Of a DNA stretch of 64,000 nt, positions 1-8,535 are shown in pieces. Position numbers and translations under genes: made by a program. Origin of the DNA: Aliiroseovarius salicola (lineage in GTDB: Bacteria; Pseudomonadota; Alphaproteobacteria; Rhodobacterales; Rhodobacteraceae); NCBI RefSeq assembly GCF_027891095.1, contig NZ_JAQIIO010000001.1, positions 474,501-538,500 on the forward strand. Reading direction: 5' to 3'. The number at the start of each line of letters is the position of its first letter. Position 1 is the stretch's first letter. The notes under the pieces were generated by a model. It did no database searches. It saw only the letters and a list, made by a program, of their open reading frames with translations, and was not told the DNA's origin.

Positions 1-1
1 G

Positions 2-571
2 CAGAGAATGCTTTCGGGGCGCCGTCTGGACTTGCTTGATCCGACCCCTATGGACATCGAAATCGAAGACATTGCGCATGGTTTGGCATTTGTCGCACGC
101 TGGAATGGGCAGACTTTCGGTGACTTCCCGTATTCGGTGGCGGAGCATTCACTATTGGTCGAACAGATCTATGGTCGTCTTTATCCCAAGGCACCGGTGA
201 AATGGCGCCTTGCTGCCCTTCTGCACGACGCACCGGAATATGTGATTGGCGACATGATCTCACCTGTGAAAAACGCCGTTGGCTCCGGATATGGCGAGTT
301 GGACGAGCGATTGACCACGGCCATCCACGTGCGGTTCGGCCTGCCTGCCAAAACACCAGTGACGGTCAAAAAGGCGATCAAACGGGCGGATAAGATTTCT
401 GCCTGGCTTGAAGCCACTCAAATCGCAGGGTTTTCGGTGGAAGAGGCGAACAAACTTTTCGGGCGCGCAAACCCCGAATACACCCGAGGACTGGATATCC
501 ACTTGCGCGCGCCCCGCATTGTGCGCGAAGCGTTTACCGAGCGCCACAATGCGTTGTTGGCAGAATTATGA
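2..571 (+). CDS. HD-domain phosphohydrolase (YfbR-like), 5' end cut by window
   Basis: Probable metal-dependent nucleotide phosphohydrolase of the HD superfamily; the closest characterised relatives are YfbR-type 5'-deoxynucleotidases, but the substrate here is not known. HD-type metal ligands are visible as AEHS (first His) and LLHDAPE (His-Asp pair), followed by a helical C-terminus. The reading frame is open to the left edge, and the homologous proteins I know start a little upstream of MLSGRRLDLLDP, so the true start is probably outside the window; the ATG at 8 is the first internal candidate. The stop is followed by 260 bases without a convincing gene. Confidence 0.8.
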   Translation, partial: QRMLSGRRLDLLDPTPMDIEIEDIAHGLAFVARWNGQTFGDFPYSVAEHSLLVEQIYGRLYPKAPVKWRLAALLHDAPEYVIGDMISPVKNAVGSGYGELDERLTTAIHVRFGLPAKTPVTVKKAIKRADKISAWLEATQIAGFSVEEANKLFGRANPEYTRGLDIHLRAPRIVREAFTERHNALLAEL

Positions 572-832
572 TCACACCACTTTGGGTCCCCAACCGGTTC
601 TCAGGACATATGTGACTTGATCACCCTGATTGTCAAAAGCTGGGCCGGTGATCGGGTTTCAACCCCTTATCAAGCCGAGTTCAGACAATCCCTGCAATAC
701 GCCTGCGGGCTGACGAATAATCCACACTTGTGATGCCCATGATGTGGGACGCAGCTGGATCGGAGTTGCTTTGTTCACCGCAAGTGTTCAAGCCGCGATT
801 TCTGCTGAAATAGAGAATACCTAACACTCAGA
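568..832. other. Gene-poor spacer with possible decayed coding remnants
   Basis: Between the HD hydrolase and the convergent LysR gene there is no complete gene. Short stretches read like protein in different frames: an ATG at 568 gives 15 codons, a TTG frame around 614-733 gives about 38 codons, and another frame continues to about 824. This would fit a frameshifted small gene, but the pieces are too short to identify and may be chance. Confidence 0.2.
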
Positions 833-1702
833 TCATTCAATGGATTTCAGCCAGCGAATAAATGTCCTGGCGTGGTCCGACGGCCGACCATTTGGTGTGA
901 CAATGTAATACCCAAGATCGGTGGCGGGCAGTTCGCGAAGCGCAACCAACTCTCCCGCCGCCAGATCGGCCTCGACCATGGGCCGTTTCAATACGGATAC
1001 TCCCAAGCCAGAACGCACGGCCGCAAGGGTCATGGGATAGGTTGCAAATTTGGTGATTTTTGCTTGGTCTGCCGTGACCCCAAGCTCTTCCATATACAGA
1101 TTTTGCTCTGGCCACCCCTCATCAATCAACCAGGGAAGTGCGCAGAGTTCCGCATCATCCTTCGGAGAAACCCCGCACAACAGTTCTGGACGCCCGACAA
1201 TTACGAAAGCAGCGGGCACCAGCAGTTCAGATCGAGTATTTGGCCAATTCCCGCGCCCATAGCGCAACGCTAGATCAAATCCCTGAAGGCGGAGGTCAAC
1301 ACTTTCCTGGGCCGGGACAAGAACCAAGGGGATATCGGGATGCGTGGCCCAGAACCCACCCAGACGGGGCATGATCCAGTTTTCAGCGAATGCGTGGGTA
1401 AGTGTGACACGAAGCGGGCGGCTGTCACCTGCCTTTCGCATCTGCCTTACTCCGTTGGCAATGCTTGCAAACCCCTCGCCCAGCGCTTGAGCTAACACCT
1501 GCCCTGCATCGGTCAGCTCCATTCCGACACCCGCCCGAAACACCAGATCCTGTCCAAACTCCGCCTCCAGTGCACGAACATGCTGTGCGATGGCGGCATG
1601 TGTTACGTTCAACTCTCGTGCAGCAGCGGAAAATGATCCATGTCGCGCAGTGGCCTCAAATGCACGCAGGGCTGAAAGCGAGGGGATATCACGCCAATCC
1701 AT
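833..1702 (-). CDS. LysR-family transcriptional regulator (GcvA-like)
   Basis: A 289-residue DNA-binding regulator. Residues 1-65 form the LysR winged helix-turn-helix (SLSALRAFEATARHGSFSAA onward), and the remainder is a periplasmic-binding-like effector domain. The start MDWRDIPSLSALRAFEA is typical of the GcvA subgroup. It is transcribed away from a tiny ORF at 1799, the usual LysR divergent layout, so autoregulation from the 1703-1798 spacer is likely. Neither the effector nor the target can be deduced: the small partner has no recognised function and no glycine-cleavage genes are nearby. Confidence 0.9.
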   Translation of the reverse strand: MDWRDIPSLSALRAFEATARHGSFSAAARELNVTHAAIAQHVRALEAEFGQDLVFRAGVGMELTDAGQVLAQALGEGFASIANGVRQMRKAGDSRPLRVTLTHAFAENWIMPRLGGFWATHPDIPLVLVPAQESVDLRLQGFDLALRYGRGNWPNTRSELLVPAAFVIVGRPELLCGVSPKDDAELCALPWLIDEGWPEQNLYMEELGVTADQAKITKFATYPMTLAAVRSGLGVSVLKRPMVEADLAAGELVALRELPATDLGYYIVTPNGRPSDHARTFIRWLKSIE

Positions 1703-1798
1703 ATGTTAGCTCACCTATCATCTAAGAAATCATCCTGATTGGAAATATGTTACAAAGCAAGCCTATGCTGACTCACAAGCTAAAAGGAGACTGACACC

Positions 1799-1987
1799 AT
1801 GTTAAATATACTTGCAGATAGCTTTGGCGTTGCAACGCGGATGGGTGCATCCACAAAGCGGCCAGAGCACATGGGCTGTCCCCACCCGAAGCCAGCACCT
1901 GACAGTCGCCGAGATCAGGTCAGGATGCGCAGGTCAAACCCTGTGACCGCGCGCCCTTGCGCCAGCCAACGAACCTCTCAGGTGTGA
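1799..1987 (+). CDS. Small hypothetical protein divergent from LysR gene
   Basis: A 62-codon ORF starting MLNILADSFGVATRMG with a good Shine-Dalgarno (aaggaga, about 8 bases upstream). The first 25 residues look like a real N-terminus, but the rest is rich in Pro, Arg and Ser, unlike a folded domain, and its last 68 bases overlap the convergent lipoprotein gene. It may be a small protein whose original end was lost by deletion, or only a remnant. The promoter would be shared with the LysR gene. Confidence 0.35.
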   Translation: MLNILADSFGVATRMGASTKRPEHMGCPHPKPAPDSRRDQVRMRRSNPVTARPCASQRTSQV

Positions 1988-2243
1988 AACTGAGCACAAG
2001 GTCCCCCCATTGGTAGCGCGCTGTGATGTCCGCAGGACATCCGCTCAGGGATCGGACCTTGCGCATCCCCATTTCACGGTCGAGGATTGGCACCACACCC
2101 ATTGGGGACCGCCCGAAATCAATGCGTTTATCATGTGGCAGCACCAAAATCCCTTCTAGGTCCGGCACAAAAGTGACCGATGATGTGGTCGGTTTGGCCT
2201 GACAGCCAGCCAGCACCAGCAACAAGAGCACAATCCGCGTCAT
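1920..2243 (-). CDS. Small predicted lipoprotein, unknown function
   Basis: A 107-residue protein with a lipoprotein signal peptide: MTRIVLLLLVLAGCQAK, where LAGC is the lipobox and Cys14 the predicted lipidation site. The mature part is about 90 residues, probably beta-rich, with two further Cys residues. I recognise no domain. It overlaps the upstream glycosyltransferase gene by four bases (ATGA), so the two are co-transcribed and translationally coupled; a role at the envelope alongside that enzyme is inference only. Confidence 0.7.
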   Translation of the reverse strand: MTRIVLLLLVLAGCQAKPTTSSVTFVPDLEGILVLPHDKRIDFGRSPMGVVPILDREMGMRKVRSLSGCPADITARYQWGDLVLSFTPERFVGWRKGARSQGLTCAS

Positions 2244-3415
2244 TTTGCTGAAGAGCGCGCCGCCTGACGCTCCGCACGAAGTACCTGACGGCGTCTGCGC
2301 ACGTATTTGATGTATTCTGTATATCCGGTCTTGTACTCAAGCCCGCTTTCCGCCCAAAGCGCTTTCCGCTCGTCTTCACCGATCGATTGCCAAGGTGATT
2401 GATCACCGATGAAGCCATCCTGATGGAGCATTTCACCAAGTTTGGCAAAATCGATATCCCCATAGGCCATGCGATTGCTCTTCGGCTTGTCCTCTGGCAC
2501 CCATTCGGTAATCAGCGCATTGTAAACACGCGCCTCTTTCCCGGTGAAGCTCGCAATGTGGTTTTCCAGAAACCGCACCGCGCCATCTTCTCGGCGCCGG
2601 ATCATGGCCAAATCCTGATCGGCATTGCACACCATTGCTGCAATGTGGAATGCAGACCCATCAAGGCCCACGATCTTTTTCGCGGCTTTATAGCGCGCGA
2701 TCTGAGTCGGCAGATCATGTTTCTCGGGATAGAAGACTTCATACCCTTCGGCACGCATCTTTTCCTCGATACGTTTTTCGCCGAGAACCCCGCCCAGATG
2801 TGACCTCAGCGCAGCCCGAGATACATAGAGCTTGTCCGGCCCATCTGGCTGCACGTCTTTCGCAAAATGTGCATGGACCATGGCGCGCATCTCAGCTGTA
2901 CCATGGGATATTTCGCCCAGACCAAAACCCTGCCCCGGCACGATCAGCTCTTCAACTCCGATGGGCTCATAGGCAACCTTAATCGGTTTTGAGATCCCCA
3001 ATTGTTCAAAAAAGGCACGGTGAAATGGCATCACGATATCGGTAAATCGCGGGCGCTTGGGGCAGAAGATAACCCCCTCGATCTCATCTTCGAAATCGTG
3101 ATAGGGCCAGAGGCGATTGGTGCTTTCGACCAGAAAATGCCCGAAGTGCCGCCATAACATGCCCCCCCAAAGCCATTTGCCCGAGAGCCGTTCAACCGGT
3201 GCGTTCCGCTCGGTTGGCTCCTGGGTTAGCTGACGAAACTTACGCCAAAGCGCACTTTGCGGCACAAAAGTTCCATCGCCATCGAATACGCCCGCTTCCT
3301 GCACGAAACCGCTCGTTGTCGCAGGTTCGATATGCGCATTGGACACGCGGGTCAGGCTGTTGGACCAGCCTGTGTTGGGCAGGGGTTGTGTCTTAGGATC
3401 AAAAGGATCCATCAA
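2240..3415 (-). CDS. Glycosyltransferase family 61 protein
   Basis: A 391-residue cytoplasmic protein resembling GT61 (formerly DUF563) glycosyltransferases. The typical central segments are visible: LWGGMLWRHFGHFLVESTNRLW near residue 85, DKLYVSRAALRSHLGG near 200, and a C-terminal KKIVGLDGSAFHIAAMVCNA block near 260, which in the family forms the sugar-nucleotide side. The donor and acceptor are unknown; Rhodobacteraceae homologues are often linked with capsule or exopolysaccharide. It is the first gene of a two-gene unit with the lipoprotein at 1920 (four-base overlap). It lies just downstream of regA with only 11 bases between them, so read-through from regA is possible. Confidence 0.82.
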   Translation of the reverse strand: MMDPFDPKTQPLPNTGWSNSLTRVSNAHIEPATTSGFVQEAGVFDGDGTFVPQSALWRKFRQLTQEPTERNAPVERLSGKWLWGGMLWRHFGHFLVESTNRLWPYHDFEDEIEGVIFCPKRPRFTDIVMPFHRAFFEQLGISKPIKVAYEPIGVEELIVPGQGFGLGEISHGTAEMRAMVHAHFAKDVQPDGPDKLYVSRAALRSHLGGVLGEKRIEEKMRAEGYEVFYPEKHDLPTQIARYKAAKKIVGLDGSAFHIAAMVCNADQDLAMIRRREDGAVRFLENHIASFTGKEARVYNALITEWVPEDKPKSNRMAYGDIDFAKLGEMLHQDGFIGDQSPWQSIGEDERKALWAESGLEYKTGYTEYIKYVRRRRQVLRAERQAARSSAK

Positions 3416-3426
3416 ATCTCACTTGC

Positions 3427-3981
3427 TTACTTCGGGCTACGTTTTGCGAGAATTCGCTGCAACGTTCGGCGGTGCATATTCAAGCGGCGCGCGGTTTCAG
3501 AGACGTTCCGGTCGCAAAGCTCATAGACGCGCTGAATATGCTCCCAACGCACGCGGTCTGCGGACATGGGGTTTTCCGGCGGCGGCGGGAGTTCGTCGGG
3601 CTGTGCCAGAAGCGCATTGGTAATGTCATTGGCATCCGCCGGTTTCGACAAATAGTCAGTGGCGCCCAGTTTGACGGCGGCCACGGCTGTAGCAATGGCG
3701 CCATAACCAGTCAGCACGACAACGCGCGCGTCAGGCCGCTTTTCGCGAATGACTTCTACAACATCCAAACCGTTCCCGTCATCAAGCCGCAGGTCAATAA
3801 CCGCATAGGCCGGGGGGCGTGCTGTGGCGATTGCCTTGCCGGCAGTTACAGAACCAGCCATCTCGGGCTCGAAGCCGCGTTTTTCCATGGCACGGGAAAG
3901 ACGACGCAGGAACGGTTCGTCGTCATCCACCAGAAGCAGCGATTTGTCTTCGCCGATTTCGCCCAATTCCTCGTCTGACAT
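3427..3981 (-). CDS. regA: Redox response regulator RegA/PrrA/ActR
   Basis: DNA-binding response regulator of the global redox two-component system that in Rhodobacter controls photosynthesis, CO2 and N2 fixation, respiration and denitrification genes. At 184 residues it matches the family exactly. The receiver domain is residues 14-125 with acidic pair DDDE at 19-22, phospho-acceptor Asp63 (AVIDLRLDDG) and Lys in LSKPAD. A proline linker (LPPPPENP) precedes a Fis-type helix-turn-helix (NVSETARRLNMHRRTLQRIL). It lies downstream of senC on the same strand and opposite regB, the classic arrangement. Confidence 0.96.
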   Translation of the reverse strand: MSDEELGEIGEDKSLLLVDDDEPFLRRLSRAMEKRGFEPEMAGSVTAGKAIATARPPAYAVIDLRLDDGNGLDVVEVIREKRPDARVVVLTGYGAIATAVAAVKLGATDYLSKPADANDITNALLAQPDELPPPPENPMSADRVRWEHIQRVYELCDRNVSETARRLNMHRRTLQRILAKRSPK

Positions 3982-4092
3982 GGCACCCCCTCCGGGTCGC
4001 TTGCATTCTTGTGAAAATTTGTAGGGCTTTGCTTCCCTGGGGTCAAATTCTACGCAACGTTATCCGCAAAGCGCGGAATACAACCCCGACAG

Positions 4093-4710
4093 TCACCCTT
4101 CCGCATCAATGAAGCAACCAACCCGATCGGCCATATCCTGCGGTGTGTCGTCGCGTTTGAAAAACTCAAGAAATCCGCTTTTCGGAGTGACGAGATAGGT
4201 AAATGTCGAGTGATCCACCAAGTAGTATTCCGGATCCCCGTCCTGCTTGCGATAATAGGTCTTGTAGGCCTTGCTGGCCGCACGGATTTGCGCTGGGGTG
4301 CCGGTGAGGCCAATCATGTCGGGGTGAAGGTAATCGGTAAATTCGCGCACCTCCTCAACCCCGTCGCGCTCTGGATCAATGGTGACGAAGGCCAGTTGCG
4401 CGTCATAACCCTCCGTTTGCAGCAGATCGAGTGCCTCTGCATTACGAGCACTATCCAGCGGGCAGACATCCGGGCAGAACGTATAGCCAAAGTAAATCAG
4501 CGTCGGTTTGGTGATCAGATCCTTGTCGGTCACTGTTTCACCGTTTTCGTCCACCAGCTCAAACGGTCCGCCAATTGAAGCCGCTCCTGTGCCAACAGAA
4601 TACTCACGGCATTGCGCAAACTGATCCTCGTCGCCGGTTGTCACATAGACCGTAACGCCCAACAGAACGGCCACAGCTACGGCGGCGGTTGCGGCATAGA
4701 CTCGCATCAT
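4093..4710 (-). CDS. senC: SCO1/SenC/PrrC copper chaperone
   Basis: Membrane-anchored thioredoxin-fold protein that delivers copper to cytochrome oxidase and, in Rhodobacter, influences signalling through RegB. An N-terminal membrane helix (residues 4-22) is followed by the SCO domain with the copper-binding CPDVC motif (GYTFCPDVCPLD) and the distant His ligand in LVDHSTFTYLV. I chose the ATG at 4710 (MMRVYAATAA, about 205 residues) because GGAG lies seven bases upstream; an upstream extension lacks such a site and would bury the membrane anchor. It lies between divergent regB and downstream regA, with about 110 bases to regA. Confidence 0.93.
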   Translation of the reverse strand: MMRVYAATAAVAVAVLLGVTVYVTTGDEDQFAQCREYSVGTGAASIGGPFELVDENGETVTDKDLITKPTLIYFGYTFCPDVCPLDSARNAEALDLLQTEGYDAQLAFVTIDPERDGVEEVREFTDYLHPDMIGLTGTPAQIRAASKAYKTYYRKQDGDPEYYLVDHSTFTYLVTPKSGFLEFFKRDDTPQDMADRVGCFIDAEG

Positions 4711-4824
4711 CGGTATTCTCCAATCTCTCTTGCGGGCATTGATCGCGCTTTCTTGGAGGACTAACAAGAGTTCAGGATGCCGCAACCCCGAAGGCAGACA
4801 TTTTTGCGACAGGAGTGATCACGA

Positions 4825-6222
4825 ATGTTTGAACCCTCGCCCAGCCCGGATATACCCAAGGTGAGCGGCCAATGGGTGAGCCTGCGCACTTTGGTGCTGC
4901 TGCGCTGGGCCGCCATTCTGGGGCAGATCACCGCCATTGCTGTGGCGATCCTGTTCTATTCTCTTGAGATCAACCTCTTATTTGTTGGCTTAGCCATCAG
5001 CTTGGGTGTCTCGGCCAATCTGATCACATTGGCATTTTACGCAAAAAACACGCGCCTGAACGAGCGGCAGGCAACACTGTGGCTCTTGTTTGACACGTTT
5101 CAACTGGCCTTTATGGTGTTTCTGACGGGCGGGGTTCACAATCCGTTTGTCGTGCTGATCGTCGCACCGGTTACAGTTGCGGCAACCGCGCTCTCCACCC
5201 GCTCGACCATGGTCGTCGGCTTGGCCGCCATTGCCGCGACGACATTTGTCGCCATTTTCAATCTGCCGCTTCAAACCCAAATGGGCTTTGCCCTGCGAAT
5301 GCCTGAGATCTTCGTCTTTGGTCTTTGGGTGGCCGTTGTTGTGTCAATCGGGTTCCTTGGGCTTTATACACACCGGATCTCATCCGAAATCAAATCCATG
5401 TCCGAGGCGCTTCTGGCAGCACAAATGGCGCTGGCGCGTGAACAGAAACTGACCGATCTGGGTGGGGTTGTGGCCGCTGCTGCGCATGAACTGGGCACCC
5501 CATTGGCGACGATCAAACTGGTGTCTGGCGAACTTGCCGAAGAGCTGAAGGGACAGTCGGACCTGATTGAGGATGTGCGGCTAATTGCCGAGCAAACTGA
5601 TCGGTGCCGCGACATCCTGCATTCCATGGGACGTGCCGGGAAAGATGATATGCACATTCGATACGTGCCCCTGTCCGCACTGGTCGAAGCAGCGGCCGAA
5701 CCACATATGGATCGCGGCATTGAGATCAGCATCGCGATAGAAGGCGACGAAACCGATCAACCCTATCTGGCACGGCGCCCTGAAATCATTCATGGCCTCA
5801 GAAACTTGATCCAGAATGCCGTTGATTTTGCATCAACCGCTGTTTGGATCGATCTCAGCTGGTCCGAGCGAAAGATCACAATTCGCGTAATCGACGATGG
5901 GCGCGGATATGCACCCAATGTGATCGACCGGATTGGCGATCCATTCATTCGTCGACGCAGTTCCGACCCACAACGCGGACAGCGCAAAGAATACAAAGGC
6001 ATGGGGTTGGGCCTGTTCATCGCCAAGACGCTGCTGGAACGCACTGGTGCCCGGTTGAGTTTTGCCAATGGCGCCGGACCCTATACCGGCCGACCGCACC
6101 CGCGTGAGAAGTCAGGTGCAATTGTTCAGGTCAGCTGGCGGCGCAGCGATTCGGAGAAGGATGGCAGCCTGGAACGGAGAGAGAACATAGCTGGGCTTGG
6201 AGAGAATATTCACTTCGAATAG
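4825..6222 (+). CDS. regB: Redox sensor histidine kinase RegB/PrrB/ActS
   Basis: Membrane sensor kinase that phosphorylates RegA under reducing conditions. Six membrane helices span residues 25-190. The ubiquinone-sensing GGxxNPF motif is present as GGVHNPF (102-108). The H-box AAHELGTPLATIK carries the phospho-acceptor His221, the conserved redox-active Cys is Cys261 (TDRCRDIL), and N, G1 and G2 boxes follow (LRNLIQNAVDFA, DDGRGYAP, GMGLGLFIAKTLLERTGA). Length 465 residues is normal. It is transcribed divergently from senC-regA across a roughly 115-base region that must contain both promoters. Confidence 0.96.
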   Translation: MFEPSPSPDIPKVSGQWVSLRTLVLLRWAAILGQITAIAVAILFYSLEINLLFVGLAISLGVSANLITLAFYAKNTRLNERQATLWLLFDTFQLAFMVFLTGGVHNPFVVLIVAPVTVAATALSTRSTMVVGLAAIAATTFVAIFNLPLQTQMGFALRMPEIFVFGLWVAVVVSIGFLGLYTHRISSEIKSMSEALLAAQMALAREQKLTDLGGVVAAAAHELGTPLATIKLVSGELAEELKGQSDLIEDVRLIAEQTDRCRDILHSMGRAGKDDMHIRYVPLSALVEAAAEPHMDRGIEISIAIEGDETDQPYLARRPEIIHGLRNLIQNAVDFASTAVWIDLSWSERKITIRVIDDGRGYAPNVIDRIGDPFIRRRSSDPQRGQRKEYKGMGLGLFIAKTLLERTGARLSFANGAGPYTGRPHPREKSGAIVQVSWRRSDSEKDGSLERRENIAGLGENIHFE

Positions 6223-6260
6223 CCCTGCATTTCATGAAAATACGGATAAAATTTCGTGAA

Positions 6261-6276
6261 TTAAACACTCATTAAC
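6261..6276 (+). promoter_or_regulatory. Predicted CtrA-binding site (TTAA-N7-TTAAC)
   Basis: The bases TTAAACACTCATTAAC match the full CtrA consensus TTAA-N7-TTAAC with no mismatch, 54 bases before the start of the DivL-like gene at 6331 and downstream of regB. The site implies that CtrA controls expression of a protein thought to act on the CtrA phosphorelay. Binding is inferred from sequence only. Confidence 0.65.
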
Positions 6277-6330
6277 TTTCCCATCCCAAGGATTGATCAG
6301 GGTTAACAGCCCCAATCTTGGGACAGAAAA

Positions 6331-7959
6331 ATGCTGAATTCACTTATGGCCGTGGCTTTGGTGCTGACTGCGCTCTGCGTCGCCCTCGCCGCTCTTTACA
6401 TCCTGTCGATCTCACATCAACGGCGCCAATTCACCTTGGGCCAGATGGCCGATGCTGAACGCGACACTGCGATTTTCCTTTTTGACGATCAGAATCTTGT
6501 AGACGCCACCGAGTGTGGTTGGGCAATGCTAGATGCCGTCGAAAAACAAAAAAACAAATCCGACTGGATGCAGTTGTCACAGGTTTTGCGTAGCCATTTT
6601 TACGATCTAGATACCCGCATATCTGAACTTGGCGAGAACGGGGAACTGGATCTTTTGGCCCATGACGGTCCCTATCGGCTGCGTGCTCAATTGCGCCGAG
6701 GGCTCGCCCGGATCGAATTTATTGACGATGGCCCGAACACAAGCGTCGATACCCACCACCTTGCCTCTCTCAAGGAAGAGGCCGCGTCATTGCGCTCAAC
6801 CACCGAGCATCTGCCATTCCCGATCTGGCGCGAAGATGAAAACCGCAACATCACTTGGGCCAATCGCCGCTATCTAGACTTGGCGGAAAGCCTGCACCCA
6901 AACCCGGAAATCACCCCCTGGCCCCCGCATAAGATCTTTGACAAACCGCATTTGGCTGAGGTCACCGACCATGATCTGCCGCGGCGCGTTGCCCTGCCCG
7001 GTGGGCCAGAGGGTCATCGCAAATGGTTTGAACTGCATGATCTGGTATTGGGCACCGAAACACTCCGCACCGCCCTGCCCGTGGATCGTCTGGTTAAGGC
7101 AGAAAACAGCCGTGCAGAGTTCATTTCCACATTGGGCAAGACCTTTGCCGACCTCTCTGTTGGCTTGGTGATTTTTGATCGCAAACGTCAACTGGCTGTG
7201 TTCAACCCCGCCCTGAACGATCTGGTGTCACTGCCAATCGAGTTTTTGGTGGGCAAACCCTCCCTGTTCCGGTTTCTCGACCACCTGCGGGAAAAGCGCA
7301 TGATGCCTGAACCGAAAGACTACAAATCCTGGCGTCAACAGATGTCGGATCTGGAATGTGCGGCAGTAAACGGCACCTATGAAGAAACTTGGTCCCTCCC
7401 TTCCGGGCAGACCTATCGTGTCACCGGTCATCCGCATCCAGAAGGGGCCGTCGCCTTTTTGTTTGAAGATATCACTGCCGAAATCTCGCTCACCCGCAGG
7501 TTCAGGGCAGAACTTGAAATGGGACAATCCGCACTGGATTGCATCGAAGATGCCATTGCCGTCTTTGCCCCTGGTGGCACATTGGCCATGTCCAACAACG
7601 CTTATACCAAGCTATGGGGCTGCGACCCGGAGAGCACGCTGTTGGATATCAGCATTTCAGATGCCTGCATGACTTGGAGGCATAAATCCCGCCCAACCGA
7701 TATCTGGGACAGGATCCAGATCGCTGTGGCAGATCACAACCGCCGTGAAAAATGTTCTGAAGTGTTCCATCTCTTGAATGGGCGGAAGGTGACTTGCCAT
7801 ATCAAACCGATGGTACGGGGCGCTACAATGGTCAGCTTTTCTGCTTCAACTGATCTTCCCGCTTCACCCATGCGCCAAAATCATGCTGATGGAAATCAGG
7901 TTGCAAAAAGACTATCTGACAGACCAATAGAAACCCACACGACCACAAACAGTGCGTGA
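6331..7959 (+). CDS. divL: Multi-PAS membrane protein, probable short DivL
   Basis: A 542-residue protein with one N-terminal membrane helix (residues 5-27) and about three PAS-like domains: near 155-260 (FPIWREDENRNITWANRRYL), 270-390 (LSVGLVIFDRKRQLAVFNPA) and 400-500 (AIAVFAPGGTLAMSNNAYTK). No H-box or ATPase domain follows; the polar tail ends soon after the last PAS. In Caulobacter the gene beside tsaE is DivL, a PAS-rich pseudokinase that modulates CckA and CtrA, and Rhodobacter capsulatus has a short PAS-only DivL. The tsaE neighbour and upstream CtrA box support that identity here. The alternative is an unrelated PAS signalling protein. Confidence 0.68.
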   Translation: MLNSLMAVALVLTALCVALAALYILSISHQRRQFTLGQMADAERDTAIFLFDDQNLVDATECGWAMLDAVEKQKNKSDWMQLSQVLRSHFYDLDTRISELGENGELDLLAHDGPYRLRAQLRRGLARIEFIDDGPNTSVDTHHLASLKEEAASLRSTTEHLPFPIWREDENRNITWANRRYLDLAESLHPNPEITPWPPHKIFDKPHLAEVTDHDLPRRVALPGGPEGHRKWFELHDLVLGTETLRTALPVDRLVKAENSRAEFISTLGKTFADLSVGLVIFDRKRQLAVFNPALNDLVSLPIEFLVGKPSLFRFLDHLREKRMMPEPKDYKSWRQQMSDLECAAVNGTYEETWSLPSGQTYRVTGHPHPEGAVAFLFEDITAEISLTRRFRAELEMGQSALDCIEDAIAVFAPGGTLAMSNNAYTKLWGCDPESTLLDISISDACMTWRHKSRPTDIWDRIQIAVADHNRREKCSEVFHLLNGRKVTCHIKPMVRGATMVSFSASTDLPASPMRQNHADGNQVAKRLSDRPIETHTTTNSA

Positions 7960-8049
7960 TGCGCTTTCCGCTGCCGTCGTATCAAAATCAAAATCTGATA
8001 CCGGGCAAACAGGCTTGCGCCTGCGGCGGGGGCCGCTCATATTCGCCAA

Positions 8050-8535
8050 ATGAGCACACCCCTTTTTCACGAGCATCTGTTTCACGATAGCGCGGCCACA
8101 TCAGAATTCGCCGTACGCCTGTCGGCGCTGCTGCACCCTGGCAGCGTGATATTGCTGGAAGGGGGGATTGGCGCGGGTAAAACCCATTTCGCCCGCAGTC
8201 TCATCCAGGCGCGCATGGCGGTCAGCGGGGTTGTGGAAGATGTGCCCTCCCCGACATTCACGCTGGTGCAGACCTATGACGACGCAGAAGGCGAGATTTG
8301 GCATGCTGACCTTTACCGCCTGACCCATCCAGATGAAGTTGACGAACTTGGCCTGATCGATGCGTTCGAGGATGCAATCTGCTTGGTGGAATGGCCTGAT
8401 CGATTAGGGGATTTGACGCCGGAACATGCACTAACCATCGAGTTTTCCGCCACAAAAACCGAAGGTGAGCGGCACGCCCGGTTCATTTGCCCAACCCCCG
8501 AATGGGCGGCCCGCGTCGAGGAGGCCCTGACATGA
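8050..8535 (+). CDS. tsaE: tRNA t6A biosynthesis ATPase TsaE
   Basis: P-loop ATPase required with TsaB and TsaD for N6-threonylcarbamoyladenosine at position 37 of ANN-decoding tRNAs. The Walker A motif is GGIGAGKTHF (about residues 38-47), followed by the family signatures VPSPTFTLVQTY and WHADLYRL and by LVEWPDRLGD. Length 161 residues is normal. It heads a compact run: its stop overlaps the next start as ATGA. The gene order tsaE-amgK-murU-addB-addA-trxA is shared with other alphaproteobacteria. Confidence 0.95.
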   Translation: MSTPLFHEHLFHDSAATSEFAVRLSALLHPGSVILLEGGIGAGKTHFARSLIQARMAVSGVVEDVPSPTFTLVQTYDDAEGEIWHADLYRLTHPDEVDELGLIDAFEDAICLVEWPDRLGDLTPEHALTIEFSATKTEGERHARFICPTPEWAARVEEALT

